Source: Schistosoma mansoni (Eukaryota > Platyhelminthes > Trematoda > Strigeidida > Schistosomatidae). Taken from it: DNA of 64,000 nt. The notes below the pieces were generated by a model. It searched no databases and was not told the DNA's origin. It saw only the letters and a list, made by a program, of their open reading frames with translations. Both the position numbers and the translations under genes were made by a program. Positions 31,696 to 43,339 of the stretch are shown here, in pieces. Position 1 is the stretch's first letter. Each line of letters opens with the position of its first letter. The stretch spans positions 2,108,001-2,172,000 of the forward strand of contig NC_031500.1 of the NCBI RefSeq assembly GCF_000237925.1, in the 5' to 3' direction.

Positions 31696-32039
31696 ACGAT
31701 ATTTTCTCGACTACAATTCATAAGGATCTTATAATTTCCAAAAACCGTCCATTATTATAATCATACTCTTGCTTCAAGATACGATTCCTTTAGTTCTGGT
31801 GAGAAGCCATGATCAATGAAGTTCAACCATGTTGGATGTGAGACACTTATTCACAATATGTGGTGAAAGATTGTCTCTGAATAGCCATTGGTATGTACAA
31901 CAGGGATGAGTGATAATTCATTTGTGAGAACTGTTTGAATCTTCTAGTTGTAGGTTTTAATGACTTTAATTTATCAATCTCTTTTGTCATATGTGTATCC
32001 TGTACAGATGACCTTTTTATATATGCACAAGACTGTATA

Positions 32040-32410
32040 GGAAATATGGATTGTGGTTACGAGTAGGATTAGTGCAGCATGATTATTAAATGAATAATTG
32101 ACAAGGTAAAAATGCGGTTAGAGAAGAATGAATAATTTGAATTCCGGAGTCAATCTAAGCTAGTTCACAACTGAAACCCTGGAAGAACCGAACGGCCAAT
32201 TCGTCCCAGTATAGGACTCCTCAGCAGTGAGCACCTATGATCCCACACGGCCATCCAGTGCTTCCAGATCTTCAGTAGGCGTTAATTCAACTTTGAAAAT
32301 ACTACAATAACCACAAATCCCTATAACTGATAAAAAATAATAAATTGGTCTATCCAGAAGCGTATTTGGACATGACATAGTACCAGCTATTACAAAGCCT
32401 TCTCCCGTAG
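32040..32410 (+). repeat. Repeat X split by a small SINE-B fold-back
   Basis: Repeat X (gaatgaataatttgaa) at 32040-32144 is interrupted by a reversed plus forward SINE-B arm (32145-32305) and resumes (aataaattggtctatccagaagcg...agtaccagctatta). Confidence 0.6.
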
Positions 32411-32569
32411 AAATTGCTAATAATAACAAAAACTTATTACAAAATAAGCCTATATTAACTATTCCCATAAAGTCTCTAATATAACGAAAATACTTACCCT
32501 AGATTCTACTACTAGACCATAATCAAACTATCATATACAACAATTCATTTTGGGTTATCACAAGGAGAT

Positions 32570-32980
32570 TTCTTGTAGATTTCAGTAATTTTATATAGTT
32601 GAGATCATGAGTCAGTTGGAGCTAGACAACCATGGAAAATCTGGAAGCACTGGACGGCCGTTTCGTCATATTGTGGGACTCCTCAGTAGTGCGCATCCAC
32701 GATTCCGCCTCGCGAGATTCGAACCCAGAACCTACAATTCTCGATAGACCACTAAGCCGGCCAGTATCCAACAGTGTTAATGCCTGACCTCAACCAATTC
32801 ACGAAATTACGCGACCATATTCCATTGTACTGAGGTCGATACCTGTCTCTACCTGACATGGATTAGCTCCACTGGTCACGATATCTCGCGAGAACTCCAG
32901 GAATTATCTCATAGAGCCAGTCACTAGTGAGCATATGATCATTATCAGAAGGGAGTTTTGTGGAGATTTTAGTAAAATAA
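32570..32980 (-). mobile_element. SINE-B, full-length copy
   Basis: All parts in order on the minus strand: distal arm from 32975, tRNA-like head (32705-32765), ribozyme 32643-32698, 3' arm to tagttgagatcatgag. The ribozyme has a complete CUGAGGA core, but stem II and the first pair of stem I carry mismatches. Confidence 0.8.
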
Positions 32981-33164
32981 ACTTCTAGAAATCTATTTGA
33001 TACTTATATTATTGATAGTTACTATCATAAATCCAATTAAATGTCTTCATCATTGATTATAATTGATTTTTTCCATAAAATAAACAAGAATAAAGCGGAA
33101 GAATATCTATTGAACTTAAAGTAAATCCAATGTTCTGACTAGCAACCTGATCAGCGTTTTTTTA

Positions 33165-33258
33165 TGGGATGGGGTCTCTAAACCCATCCCCAACCCTTCT
33201 CCTTTAACCGGGCTTGAGACCAGCAGTAGCTCCCGAAGGGTCTACAGGCAGAGTTCTG
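33165..33258 (-). mobile_element. LINE-1 5' leader fragment
   Basis: Reverse match to 21012-21110: gggatggggtctctaaaccc...aaccgggcttgagacc...agtagctcccgaaggg. Confidence 0.5.
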
Positions 33259-33839
33259 ACAATCTGGTCCAATCTTTTACAATGAAATATAAACAAGATT
33301 AGTTCTAAAATACTTTGAATGAGTATTTATAAAACAATAATTTAATCTTCATAATCCCCGGAGGTATTGTTTTGTTTCTTTGTTTCTAATCAATTTCATT
33401 ACTGTTTACCATTAGTAAACTTAATTTATCTCAGATGTAAACATATAAACTATTTAATAGTGAATTCAGTAGTATACCTTTGAAGAACTCATTAAAGTAT
33501 TCCTTTTTTGGTCATCCATATGAGCCCCCTAGGAATATACATAAATCTCATTCATTTCTAGAACACATCTAGTTACTATGATCACAAATAGAAGACGCAC
33601 ATGATGTATATCACTTGTATTTACGTTTGTATACTTATGCAATATATTGAATATTCTTCGAACAATCCAATGATTACTATGATGATAGAATACGTTTAAA
33701 TGTTTATCAGTATTATGTAGATTAGAATTGGTGTAATGCTTGGTACAGATGTGTGTTAGTTTAAGTTAGTACATTAAAACGATGGGATGACGTTTATAAG
33801 ATGAATATAAAGAGATATTGAAGCAATCTAATAACGATT

Positions 33840-34145
33840 ATTAATAGAGTCTGTTTCAGGTAGAGATAGGTATCTACCTCAATACAATGAAAGATGGTCA
33901 TGCAATTTAGTGGGTTGGTTGAGGCTAGACATTAACATCATTCGATGCCCGCGTAGTGATCTAAAGGTTAAGCGTTCTAGCGTGAGACCGACAGGTCCTG
34001 GGTTCGAATGTCGTGAGCGACTGGTTGAATGAGTACTGAAACGAAACGGCTGTCCAGTGCTTCCAGGTTTTCAATGGTGGTCTAACATCAATCGGTTTAT
34101 GATGTCAATCAAAATCATAATAATCTTCACAACCCTATATTGAGA
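33840..34145 (+). mobile_element. SINE-B with deleted ribozyme core
   Basis: Distal arm, tRNA-like head (gtagtgatctaaaggttaagc; gggttcgaatgtcg), then only the GAAAC...GUC part and stem I 3' strand; the CUGAGGA and most of stem II are missing. Confidence 0.65.
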
Positions 34146-34369
34146 AAGAATAAACACTGAGAAAAAGTTTGAAAGGATAACATAAATAGGGATATATGAA
34201 ATAATACTGAAACTGATGATCTGAGGAAAGATAAACAGTGAGTACATCTGAGGCATTGCATTCAATACAATATCTTCATCAATTGATCACACTTACTCTT
34301 TATATGGAGAAAAGACATTTCACCTAATCCGTAAGTGATTCAAGTAGACGAAATGAAACATAAACTCAC

Positions 34370-34900
34370 TTGGTATCGTTCGTTTGAACCCTCCCTGCAA
34401 CTCAGATGAATGTACACCCAGCCGACGAGTCTCAAGTAGGACGAAACGCGGGTTATAGATTCCACTTCTACCCACTACCCATCTTTGTTTATATTGTTGT
34501 CTCAAGTAGGACGAAACGCGGGTTATAGATTCCACTTCTACCCACTACCCATCTTTGTTTATATTGTTTGTGAATAAAGTCTGTATCTAGGCAATACGCA
34601 CTGTATGCACATATGTTAATAACAGACTGATCAATTGCAGTCCTATATAGCAATGGAAAGATACAAGTAAACAACGCCATGTGAATTTAGAATTCACCTC
34701 ATTGCACAAGCAAGTGGCTATCAGCACTCATGAGCTGAGTGCATAACGCGATGGCGTTTGAGGTGAATGGTACTGGGTTCGAGTCCCAGAGTGAACATCA
34801 ACTCTGAGATGCAGATACATCCAGTTGACGAGTCCCAAACGGGACGAAACGCGCGTCCTGGATTCAACTGCTAGCCACTATCCATCTTTGCTTACCATAT
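34370..34900 (+). mobile_element. SINE-A array, two ribozymes
   Basis: A ribozyme end (34415-34498), an exact 70-bp duplicate of its 3' half (34499-34568), then a full unit: tail, tRNA-like head (ctgagtgcataacgcgatgg; gggttcgagtccc) and a second ribozyme (34808-34871). Head-to-tail order suggests a dimer. Confidence 0.8.
34808..34871 (+). ncRNA. Hammerhead ribozyme, SINE-A (Sm-alpha), near intact
   Basis: Stem I CCAG/CUGG, perfect five-pair stem II GUCCC/GGGAC, GAAA, palindromic ACGCGCGU stem III and a GUC triplet. The core reads UUGACGA, so one invariant base (C3) has changed. Confidence 0.8.
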
Positions 34901-34934
34901 CGTAATAAAGTTCAATGAAGTATATTATGTCCTA

Positions 34935-35240
34935 CGATGGTGTGGGCTACTTATATCCACATAAGTAGTATATAATGATGGGCATTGAATGTATTTCAGT
35001 AGAAGATCGATAAGGAAAGAACGGGAACGAAACGCAATTGGTATGGAAGTGTATGAACAACAATAATTGGAGACTATAGTCTGATGTTTGCAGAAGGAAA
35101 AGTCAAGTTTGAGACAATTGATTAATTGTTTGCAAATTAGCTGCTTACTGTATGCTTATCAGATTTTAGTGAGACAGTCTGTAATTGTTGTATCAAATAC
35201 ATTCACGTGTCCCCACTCGTGTTCTTGTTCACTACAATAC
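34935..35240 (+). mobile_element. LTR-Y fossil, solo LTR
   Basis: Starts ggtgtgggctacttatatcc and ends cccactcgtgttcttgttcactaca. Both family ends are present. Confidence 0.65.
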
Positions 35241-35249
35241 TATAAATTT

Positions 35250-35845
35250 TGTGTTCAAACATATTTGTTTGACCCCTACTGTTGTTCTCCTTCAGTACAA
35301 GCATATTTATAGGGAACAAAACAAACAGCTTTTTCTTTTATTGTTTGAAGATGGATTGTATTGCAAAGAGCAAACAATTCAACGTCAGAATAACTTATTG
35401 ATAGATGATCTGACTGAATACCTTCTTTCATGTCATATCTGTAGACACAGAGAAGAAAATGGAATATTAAGAAGATAACTTTACACATTCATGATTCAAT
35501 AGCTGAGTTCAGACAAATTTCAGTATGGTACTGTTTAAATATTATCACCTTGACTCTTCTATTTATAATTGGATTCATAAGACTGATGCTTTTAAGAGAA
35601 AATTATGTAGATAGGATAACAATAGGTTTTCTTTTGAGAGGTTGAAGATAATCATAAAGAAACCGTGGTTTATTCAGACTTTATAACATTTGTTACTTGC
35701 CAACAAGAACTTTGAACAACCTTGAGAGGACTGATGCTCCCTGTGTGATTCAGATAAACTCCTTAGATTAAACCTATTATCAGAACTTCCTTCTGACTAT
35801 TTCAAGATATCTAACATTAAAAAGTAATATCTAAACACTTCAAAC
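35250..35845. other. No gene recognised
   Basis: Short ORFs only; no repeat family assigned. Confidence 0.5.
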
Positions 35846-35849
35846 TAAT

Positions 35850-36588
35850 GTGATCAGAATCCAATGTTGAATACTTACAGACCTATTGATTTTGAGGATT
35901 TATTTACAGCCACAACAACATAGAGAACAATAAATCAATCACAATTAATGGGGAAACTCTGATAGATTTGAAAACATTCACGTATCTAGCTCGATAACAA
36001 CATTGATGAACAATGAGGATCTGATACAGATGTATAGACGAGAATCGACAATGTAATAAACAGCATTCCTATAGTTGAAGAATATAAGGATCTCAAGACA
36101 ACTTTCTGTCAACCAATGTCAAAGGCACAATCTTCAATAGGAACGTCAAGACAGTCCTACTGTATGGGGCTGAAACGTGGAGAACAACAACAACTATCAC
36201 CAAAACAGTACAAGTATTTATAAACAATTGTCTACACATGATACTCAATGTTCGTTGACAGAATACCATCAACAACAGTCTTTTTTGGGATAAGAGAAAT
36301 CAGCTTCCAACTGAAGAGGAAATTAGGAGAAAACGTTGGAAGTGGATAGGACATACATTGAGGAAATCATTAAACTGCATTATGAGGCAAGCTCTAACTT
36401 GGAAGGTAAACAGAAATGAGGAGAATCAGAGAACGCACTGTGTCGAGAATTGGAAACAGAGATGAAAAGGATGAATAGGAATTGTAAACAAATGGAAAGG
36501 ATTGCTCAGTACAAGGTTGAATAGAGAGTACTATTAGTCGGTCTATTTTTCTCGATTAGGGTTAACAGGCGTAAGTAAGTAAGTAATA
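35850..36588 (+). mobile_element. LINE-1 3' portion, duplicated block copy 1
   Basis: 5'-truncated, heavily decayed LINE-1 (ORF C-terminal third) with (GTAA)n end. Bases 35850-36450 are almost identical to 47643-48243, including shared decay. Confidence 0.85.
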
Positions 36589-36651
36589 ATTTATTAACAT
36601 GTTGAAATTTATTATTGTTCTCCAAAAGGAAACTGTTGTGACCTGAGGTGT

Positions 36652-37000
36652 CCGAAATCTGATACTGATACTCGATGCGCTGTGCACTTACTCCCCCCTC
36701 TCCAACTAACTACTTGAGCAAGAACACAAGAGTGAGAGAGAAAGTATTTCGAACTACCAAATAAAATGCACAAATACTCTTTCATATATATACCACTCTA
36801 TTGCTTAGGAAATTGACCCGTTGACCCTTAATCAAATGCGATTCACCTTTAGATCACTTCTGGTTGCCATCAATTGACCTTTGCTACTTCTGATTAGCTC
36901 TCCATATCAGAAAATTTTTCGAGAATGTTTAAATAACTTTATGTGTAATTAACCAGATAAACATTGCAGAAAGCAAATGACATATGGATTAACTGTTTCA
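36652..37000. mobile_element. Possible LTR-like fossil segment
   Basis: Starts TGTTGTGACC and includes taccaaataaaatg. No second copy found in the window, so this is weak. Confidence 0.25.
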
Positions 37001-37436
37001 TCTTAATAATTGAACTCTTCAAAGGTATATAATTACAACATTAACAAGGATCTCACCCAGAATCTCGTAAACACTTTTCTGAGACTTTGTTGTAAAACCG
37101 ATGGATTCAACAAGAATTCTCGAAGTTATGCTAAGAAATCACTGGGGTTCATTAACACTGAGAGAATGAGACAGGTCTCACTGATATGACCTAATGATGG
37201 TAGCACAATATTAAAATAATAGAAATATTTACAATTCAATAGCAATTTAATGATCTAAGGGTAACATGTTTACCACGGAATGTAAAAAACCTCGTTTATC
37301 CATCAAGCAAGGCTATAGATTTACGTTAATAAGGAGTAATCTCATCCTGAAACGAAAGAGCTGTCTAATGTGCTGTTGTTTTCAACGATTGTTTTATTTT
37401 GAAATTAGGCAATCCCTACAAAATACATATACTATT

Positions 37437-37725
37437 AAACTTTTCTTCAGTCTCTCCCTTATTGGCATATGTACATCCTGTACGGTTAGGTTGCTTCTAT
37501 ATTGTTCTAATTCATTAGCATTCTAAGCAACGATGAATAGTGCCTAACAGTGGAATCTAGAACACAGGTTTCGTCCTATTTGCGACTAGTCAGCTGGATG
37601 TATTTGCATTTCAGAGTTGATGTTCACTCAAGGATTTGAACCTGGTACTGTATGCCTCAAACGTGATCGGATTATCCACTTAACCATCGCGTTCAGATAG
37701 CCACTAGCTTGAGGGAGGAAATTTT
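37437..37725 (-). mobile_element. SINE-A copy
   Basis: Tail, ribozyme (about 37550-37615; altered to CUGACUA) and reversed tRNA-like head (aaggatttgaacctggtac). Confidence 0.65.
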
Positions 37726-37755
37726 GATTCAATGTAGTTCCCAAACTGTTTTGAT

Positions 37756-37928
37756 ATCACTCAGTCAGTCAGCTACAACGTGAAACCAGGCATATATATG
37801 CATCGGTTCAAGTTGCCGTACCTCATTAGCGCAACAAGATGAACACCGAATTCATAGTAGTAGTTAATTTAGTGGTGGTAATATGTGAAAGAAAGGTTGT
37901 ATATAAGGATATAGTACAGGAAGAAAGG
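37756..37928 (-). mobile_element. LINE-2 3' tip with 12-bp TSD
   Basis: Same sequence as 5210-5390 (agctacaacg...gcaacaagatgaac) with a (TGA)-type tail. Flanked by aactgttttgat at 37744-37755 and 37929-37940. The element is 173 bp long after 5' truncation. Confidence 0.8.
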
Positions 37929-38287
37929 AACTGTTTTGATGGGCTGTGAGAAATTCCATTTATATTATTGTTTTCATTTTGGCGTCACAAACAAATCAGG
38001 TACAATAGGAAGTTTATCTACTGTTCGCTGAGTAAGAAGAATCTCAAGTTCCAATAAGCTTTAAGATATTACTCACTGGTCATTGGTCTATGCGCTATTT
38101 AGTGCTTAGATACTCGTTCGTTCAACTGTTCAATATGAATAAGATAATCGATAATTGGGATCTACGTGACTGGGAGATTATACAACTAGTTTTCTATCAT
38201 TCTAATGGGATCACATAGGACCGAATACAACCCAAGAATCTTTTTTTTTCTCCTAAATATCAATAATATACCTTTCCGTATATTACT

Positions 38288-38512
38288 TTGAAAGAAGGAA
38301 TACCTACAATTTGTATCCAATTACATGAAGGTTTATTTCAGTTCTTTTGGTTCAGATCAATTCCCTTTAACAACGTGTGCTATTTAAACGTCCAGATTGT
38401 AGTAACCTACTTTTATGAAGAGAACGCAACTGAAACAATGGAAACAATTATTATAACCAATTGTACCAGTGATTGTTTTAGTTTACCGGTTGGTTTAAGT
38501 TTACCAAAATAA
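38288..38512 (+). CDS. Unassigned 74-aa ORF, possibly a gene fragment
   Basis: Contains VQIVVTYFYEENATETMETI followed by a C-x3-C pair (NCTSDC). The spacing faintly recalls the C-terminal strand and cysteine pair of histidine acid phosphatases, but the N-terminal half does not. No splice sites chosen. It could be a decayed exon or chance. Confidence 0.2.
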   Translation: MKEGIPTICIQLHEGLFQFFWFRSIPFNNVCYLNVQIVVTYFYEENATETMETIIITNCTSDCFSLPVGLSLPK

Positions 38513-38929
38513 CACCTTCCGTTGTTTGTGACCTTGCACGAACTCTCTTACAATCAGTAGTCTTGCTTGTGGATTTTGGCACGATCGAGGTGTTATTTCG
38601 ATACCATGTGATCGCCAACGAACAAATCTTACTACAAACTTCGACTGACTTTTCATATTTGGCATTCGCAGGGGTTTAACCTAGCAACTAGCACGTATTT
38701 TTTCAGTAGTGTTGATCATAGTCAACTGAGACTCGATGCCCAATACAGGATTCCTAAGTTAGGTTGACAATACATTATGCGAATGGATTTGATCAAAGGT
38801 TTATATGAATCAACATTAACATGATGTAGTAAAATCTTCATAAAACTAGAAAAACCGAACAGGATAATACAAATACATATCATACTTTAAAAATGATTCT
38901 GGAATACTGATTATAAGGATGTCTCGTTT

Positions 38930-39250
38930 GCAAACTCAAGGTAGCCTTAAGAAGCCCAGAAAGAGACGAAGATATTCCATCCAATCACCGCCCGAGGAAC
39001 ATTTTAGAATATCGACATGCAGCTCCACTACTGGATGAATAAGAAGGATCCCATATGTGCCTATTGGCTGTCCGAAATGATGATTTGCTTTCAGCCAAAA
39101 AAACAATAAATACATGGGATATTTTGTATTATATTTGACACTGTGTTGGGAATAAATTCCTACTTACTAGTCTCTGTCTTCTCTCGCGACGTTGTGGGGT
39201 CGATCGTTCAAGTAGTCCAGTAGTACGCAGCATAGCAAGAATCTAAACCT
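38930..39250 (+). mobile_element. LTR-like fossil segment
   Basis: Has promoter and poly(A)-like features (gcctattggctg, aataaatacatggg, ggaataaattcc) and a ctctgtcttctctcgcg 3' end like other LTRs here (compare 60240-60290). Ends not defined. Confidence 0.35.
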
Positions 39251-39333
39251 CTAGAAATAACACTGATTATGGAGAAAAATCTAACTGTGAGAAACAATTC
39301 GTTACTATAATAAACAAATGTTGATGGTAAGTA

Positions 39334-39690
39334 ATGATAGTGTTAGATCTTGAACTTAGACTCTTAGTGTGTCGCGTATAACTTGAGCAATCGAACGCTA
39401 GAACCCTCCCAACTCTCAAAATCAGAAGACAGAAGACAATTAGAAGGAATGTTATTCCAAACAGTGTCAATTATGGTACAAAACTAGCGGGTATTTATAG
39501 TTTCTAGTAGGAACAAAATCATAATTATAGTTATCCAATCCGCACACAGGGGTTTATTAGGATTGTCCAATAGGGAAGCTACACATAGGGATTCTAGAAT
39601 ATTCTTCCAAAATCTGATTGGATGGGATATGTTCAACTCCTTCTGGGCTTCTTAGAGCTTCCTCAACTTCACCTATGGACCATCCTCATA
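39334..39690 (-). mobile_element. LTR-Z fossil, solo LTR
   Basis: Close match to 1711-2060 (gcaatcgaacgctagaaccc...gacaattagaaggaatgttattcc...ccatcctcata). Confidence 0.65.
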
Positions 39691-39867
39691 GATAGGAAGG
39701 GTAAAAATCAGATAATTTATCATTGATAGATATTCATTACAGGTTGAAAAAAATTTCACTTAGTAACTAGTTTACCTAACATTAAAACATACAAACAAAT
39801 GGGGAGTTTTAATCCTGTAACCATGTAGCTTAGTTTAATAGAATATTTGAATGTAAAACATTATTTT

Positions 39868-40090
39868 TTTTCATAGTTGAAGTCATGAAAAGATTGAAGC
39901 TACACCACCATGGAAAACCTGAAAGAACTGGACGGCCGTTTCGTCCTATTATGGGACTCCTCAGCAGTGAGTATCCACGATCTCACACTCGCGATGGTCA
40001 TCCAGTGCTTCCAGGTTTTCCATGGTGGTCTAGCTTCAATTGACTCATGACTTCAACTATGAAAATACTGAAATCTCCACAAAAAAACCC
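39868..40090. mobile_element. SINE-B fold-back without tRNA-like head
   Basis: Reversed arm with an intact ribozyme (39921-39976), then a forward 3' arm (39997-40085) that repeats the same sequence inverted. The outer end is aaaaccccttctga. Confidence 0.75.
39921..39976 (-). ncRNA. Hammerhead ribozyme, SINE-B, complete core
   Basis: CUGAGGA, stem II GUCC/GGAC, GAAA, palindromic ACGGCCGU, GUC; stem I CACUG/CAGUU, at least four good pairs next to the core. Confidence 0.8.
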
Positions 40091-40094
40091 CTTC

Positions 40095-41010
40095 TGATTA
40101 TTTTTTTCGTTTTGTTTCTTGCATACTACTTATAAAAATTTTATCCCATGTGTATCAGTAATATGATATTCATTCATTAGAACAAAGAAAAACTCAAATC
40201 AATTTGGTTGTTATGTAATATGATATTTTCAAAATCATATTAGTTTATAAGCCATATTCATTGAAGCATGATCTCGTTTGACATACCATTGAGATACAAG
40301 AAGGAATGATCAACCACTTCTCAAGATCAAGCAACTCTAACTTTCAGAAGGATCGAGCTCAGAACCTTCAGATTCAGTGAGGAATGTTAATAGTTCGGAT
40401 GAAATAGTTTGGCATTCAATGATACAATTTCAATTGAAACTAATTTGAAAAATTGTACGACAATTAAATAGAGTCCATTATTATTTCACTCTTGGCATTT
40501 CTAAGCTTCACCAAGTACAACAGAATAAGAAATGTCTACCAATGAACAACAAACCAGAGATTCTAATAGTTAAGAAGAATTGAATATAATGAATTGGATT
40601 GCTGGTGATGTTGGGGTTACAGACTGTTAAAGAATTCCATTCAAGGACATAAACGTTGATTAGTTAGATTATGATGGTCTTATCCTGATAATGTTTATCT
40701 ATCTAAACTCATATTATTTGTTATTGAACTAAACAGTTTGTGAAGATTGATTTATTGGTAGAGATCAAAATGACTGATTCCTTTAGATAATAGGCGAGTA
40801 TACATATATGTGTATACATGTGTATCTATCAGAAGGTAGATTTCTAGTCATTTGACCTTCTTAACACTGATCGAACAGTCTTAAATCATACGTCATGATG
40901 CTTAGTACTCTTGAGTTTGATTTCTTGAGTAGCTATGGATGCCTACAAATAAGAAGTTTCATATAGGGATGAAAAAGCTGTTAAGTGACTCCATGTGGTT
41001 TTCAGTGACT
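40095..41010. other. No gene recognised
   Basis: AT-rich; only short ORFs and no repeat assignment. Confidence 0.45.
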
Positions 41011-41014
41011 ATCA

Positions 41015-41322
41015 GTTTGTAGTGTAGTGAACAAAACACTAGTTGGGGAGAATCAAATGTATTTAAGCACAAATTACAGACTATCTCACCAAATTCTGAT
41101 AACCATACAGCCAACAGTTAATTTGCAAAATAACAATCAATTGTCTCAATCTTCACCGTTCCTTCTGTAAATATCAATTCATCTTCCCTAATTCCATAGT
41201 TCATGCATTTTCCCACCAATTGAGCTTCATTTCAGTTCTTTCCTCATTGGTCTTCTGCCAAAATACAGTCTATGTTTGACAATCTCCATATACTACTTTT
41301 ATGGATATAAGTAGACCACACT
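41015..41322 (-). mobile_element. LTR-Y fossil, flanking a TRIM-like internal segment
   Basis: Minus-strand LTR-Y with both ends (plus strand: tagtgtagtgaacaaaacac ... gtagaccacactaca). Immediately next to it on the 41323 side is a purine-rich stretch, then a GC-rich segment. Confidence 0.65.
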
Positions 41323-41742
41323 ACACTCGTCCCTCCTTTAAAGCATTCGTTCATGCGGTGGTTCTGCTCGCCGTGAGCACCTTCTTCTTGTACTGCAGTA
41401 TATGCCAAAATCTCCGTCAGAATGTTGAGTCTGCGGTTCACTGACCTCTATAGCTCCGTCGACCTGCCGGGGACCAACATCCACCCGGCAACTGGGATGT
41501 TCAACACACGTACTCCACAGGCCTCTGAGCCATCTACATCTGATGTCTGCCCAGCAGTCGCACGTCCCACCGCTCCTCTCCGTCGACAGCACCCGCTACA
41601 ACCAACGCCACCCCGCTAGAACACTCCACTCGACGTCACCTCTCCGCACCAGACAACCCCAACCAGCACCTCGACTCCTAGCACGCAGCGGCGTCCGCAG
41701 AACAGCACCCTTCCTCCTCCTAGTTGATATCGACACCAAATG
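41323..41742 (-). mobile_element. GC-rich TRIM-like internal segment
   Basis: A 420-bp block far richer in G+C than its surroundings. On the minus strand it begins after cattcactaca with tttggtgtcgatatc, which could serve as a primer-binding site, and ends aaaggagggacgag, a polypurine-like tract, just before LTR-Y. No gag or pol recognised, so non-autonomous. The far LTR is represented by only about 30 bases (41743-41775). A fossil. Confidence 0.5.
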
Positions 41743-42011
41743 TAGTGAATGAGAACACACAGTAGTACAAACTAAGAATTCTACTGAATATTGAAAGAAA
41801 CCATTTGTGTACAGAGGGTATTGAAGCCGATTTTGATGATTTTCAAAGTTAATTATGATCTCTGTTTCTCTGTGAACATTGTGTACTAAGTCAATAATTG
41901 AATGATTTCCATAAATCTCAATCACAAAATGTATCATGTACTTATCAGTGGACTAACTACAAAAGTTGATTTCAGGAGTTTTTTTATAAGAAACCGAAAC
42001 CTGCGGGTTTT

Positions 42012-42036
42012 AGCCATGTGGCGCAACCAGTTAGCA

Positions 42037-42068
<32 letters not shown>

Positions 42069-42595
42069 TAGCCCACGCGGAGGTGGTAGCCACTCGTCCC
42101 CGAATGCCCTAGTACGGCCGAGAGTGGGGAGAGTTCTCCTTCCTTCTCGAAATGCTCTCACATGGCCACGCGTATATAGCCTCTGACAGAGAAGTCCTAC
42201 TCACTGCCTTTCCACAACACCGGTAATGATAACGAAATTGAGAGGATGAAAAGCGAATGTCCGGTGGGTCCGGGTTCAACTAGGGGAGTCGGAAAACTCT
42301 GATTCCAAACCAATGGTGCACATGAGCTGGCTCCAGTATCCTGAGGGAACAAATGGCATATGAACCAATCGTTGGTCACCGGCTACCATGAGACTGCATC
42401 TCCCCATGATGCTCCACTGCTTGTGGGTTAAACCTTTAAGTCAAAGGCTCCAGGTGAGGCCCCTCAAGAAAACCACCTGCTTCGGTCTGAGCACCCAGAC
42501 AGTATCACAACCATCGCACAAATAAATGAAAGGTGTGGCGCATATATACTTGGTGCCCCCTTGCACCAATATTTATGTGTTTAAATAAATAAATT
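42012..42595 (+). mobile_element. SINE-N, full copy with tRNA-Asn-like head
   Basis: Bases 42012-42084 closely match a eukaryotic tRNA-Asn(GUU): gtggcgcaaccagttagcac, anticodon stem-loop TTCGG-CTGTTAA-CCGAA, then ggttggtggttctagcccac. The body follows (ctcggccg box, aactaggggagtcgg, gctccactgcttgtggg) and a 3' end like other copies (accaatatttatgtg). Acceptor-stem pairing is poor, so this is a SINE promoter, not a working tRNA. Confidence 0.85.
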
Positions 42596-42599
42596 TAGC

Positions 42600-43335
42600 C
42601 ATGTTGTATCCTACATGAATATCACACAATTTACCGAAGTTAGATACGCAAATTATGTGATATTAGTCTAATAATAGGAACATTAAACACTCAACGTGAG
42701 ATTTAAGTGTTTCGTGTTCAATTCTTGGTAAGGTTCGTGGATGCACACAACTAAGGAGTTTTACGATACTATAAAAGTACTGTTTGATTCCCGTAGTGGT
42801 TATCAAGTATTGTTTATCTATAGTCAGTTCGTGATGGAACAATTTATGACAAAATATCGATCAGAAATTTTTTTCAGAATCCTTAGTATATTGTCATTGT
42901 TACACCGAACCATTAAGAATATACATGACACTATTTAGGCTTAGTATTGAATATCGACATCTTCCATCAGTTGTCATTAACATCTTTCAAGATTTTTTCA
43001 ATTTTCGGTTTTTTTTTCTGTTTCCCTTTCAATATAAGTAGTATATACCAGAGAAGTAAGATATGTGTTTCATTGGATTGAAATTTGATAGTTCAACTAT
43101 TTCTCCTTGATATATATTCAGTTTGATTCTATGTATATTCGTCAGTGTTCACAGTCACTTACTCGAATAAATCAAACATTTATTCATGTTAGCCTATTAT
43201 GTTCTACACCCTGTCTTATATTGAAAATCATCCATTTATAATACAGATCAACAATAACATCTCTTTTTATGGCATGGTTCTGGATCGTAGAAATAGAATC
43301 AAGATTACAGTTCAGGTAAATCTAAATGAAATAAT
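42600..43335. other. Mostly unassigned; traces of SINE-B and LTR-Y
   Basis: Around 42680-42800 there are faint SINE-B traces (ttcgtggatgcacacaactaagg). Around 43028-43060 the atataagtagtat motif of LTR-Y appears. Nothing else supportable. Confidence 0.4.
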
Positions 43336-43339
43336 TGTG

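Noticed and set aside
34489-34680. ORFs across SINE-A arrays as genes
   Set aside because: They read through ribozyme and tRNA-like sequence.
38288-38512. Confident call as histidine acid phosphatase
   Set aside because: Only a faint C-terminal resemblance and no catalytic RHGxRxP motif nearby; kept as unassigned.
41338-41937. GC-rich ORFs on both strands as a possible horizontally acquired gene
   Set aside because: Open frames on both strands follow from high G+C; no domain is seen, and the block sits between LTR-Y-type ends.
42012-42084. A functional tRNA-Asn gene
   Set aside because: The anticodon and T arms fit, but the acceptor stem does not pair and the sequence continues into a dispersed SINE body found elsewhere in the window.
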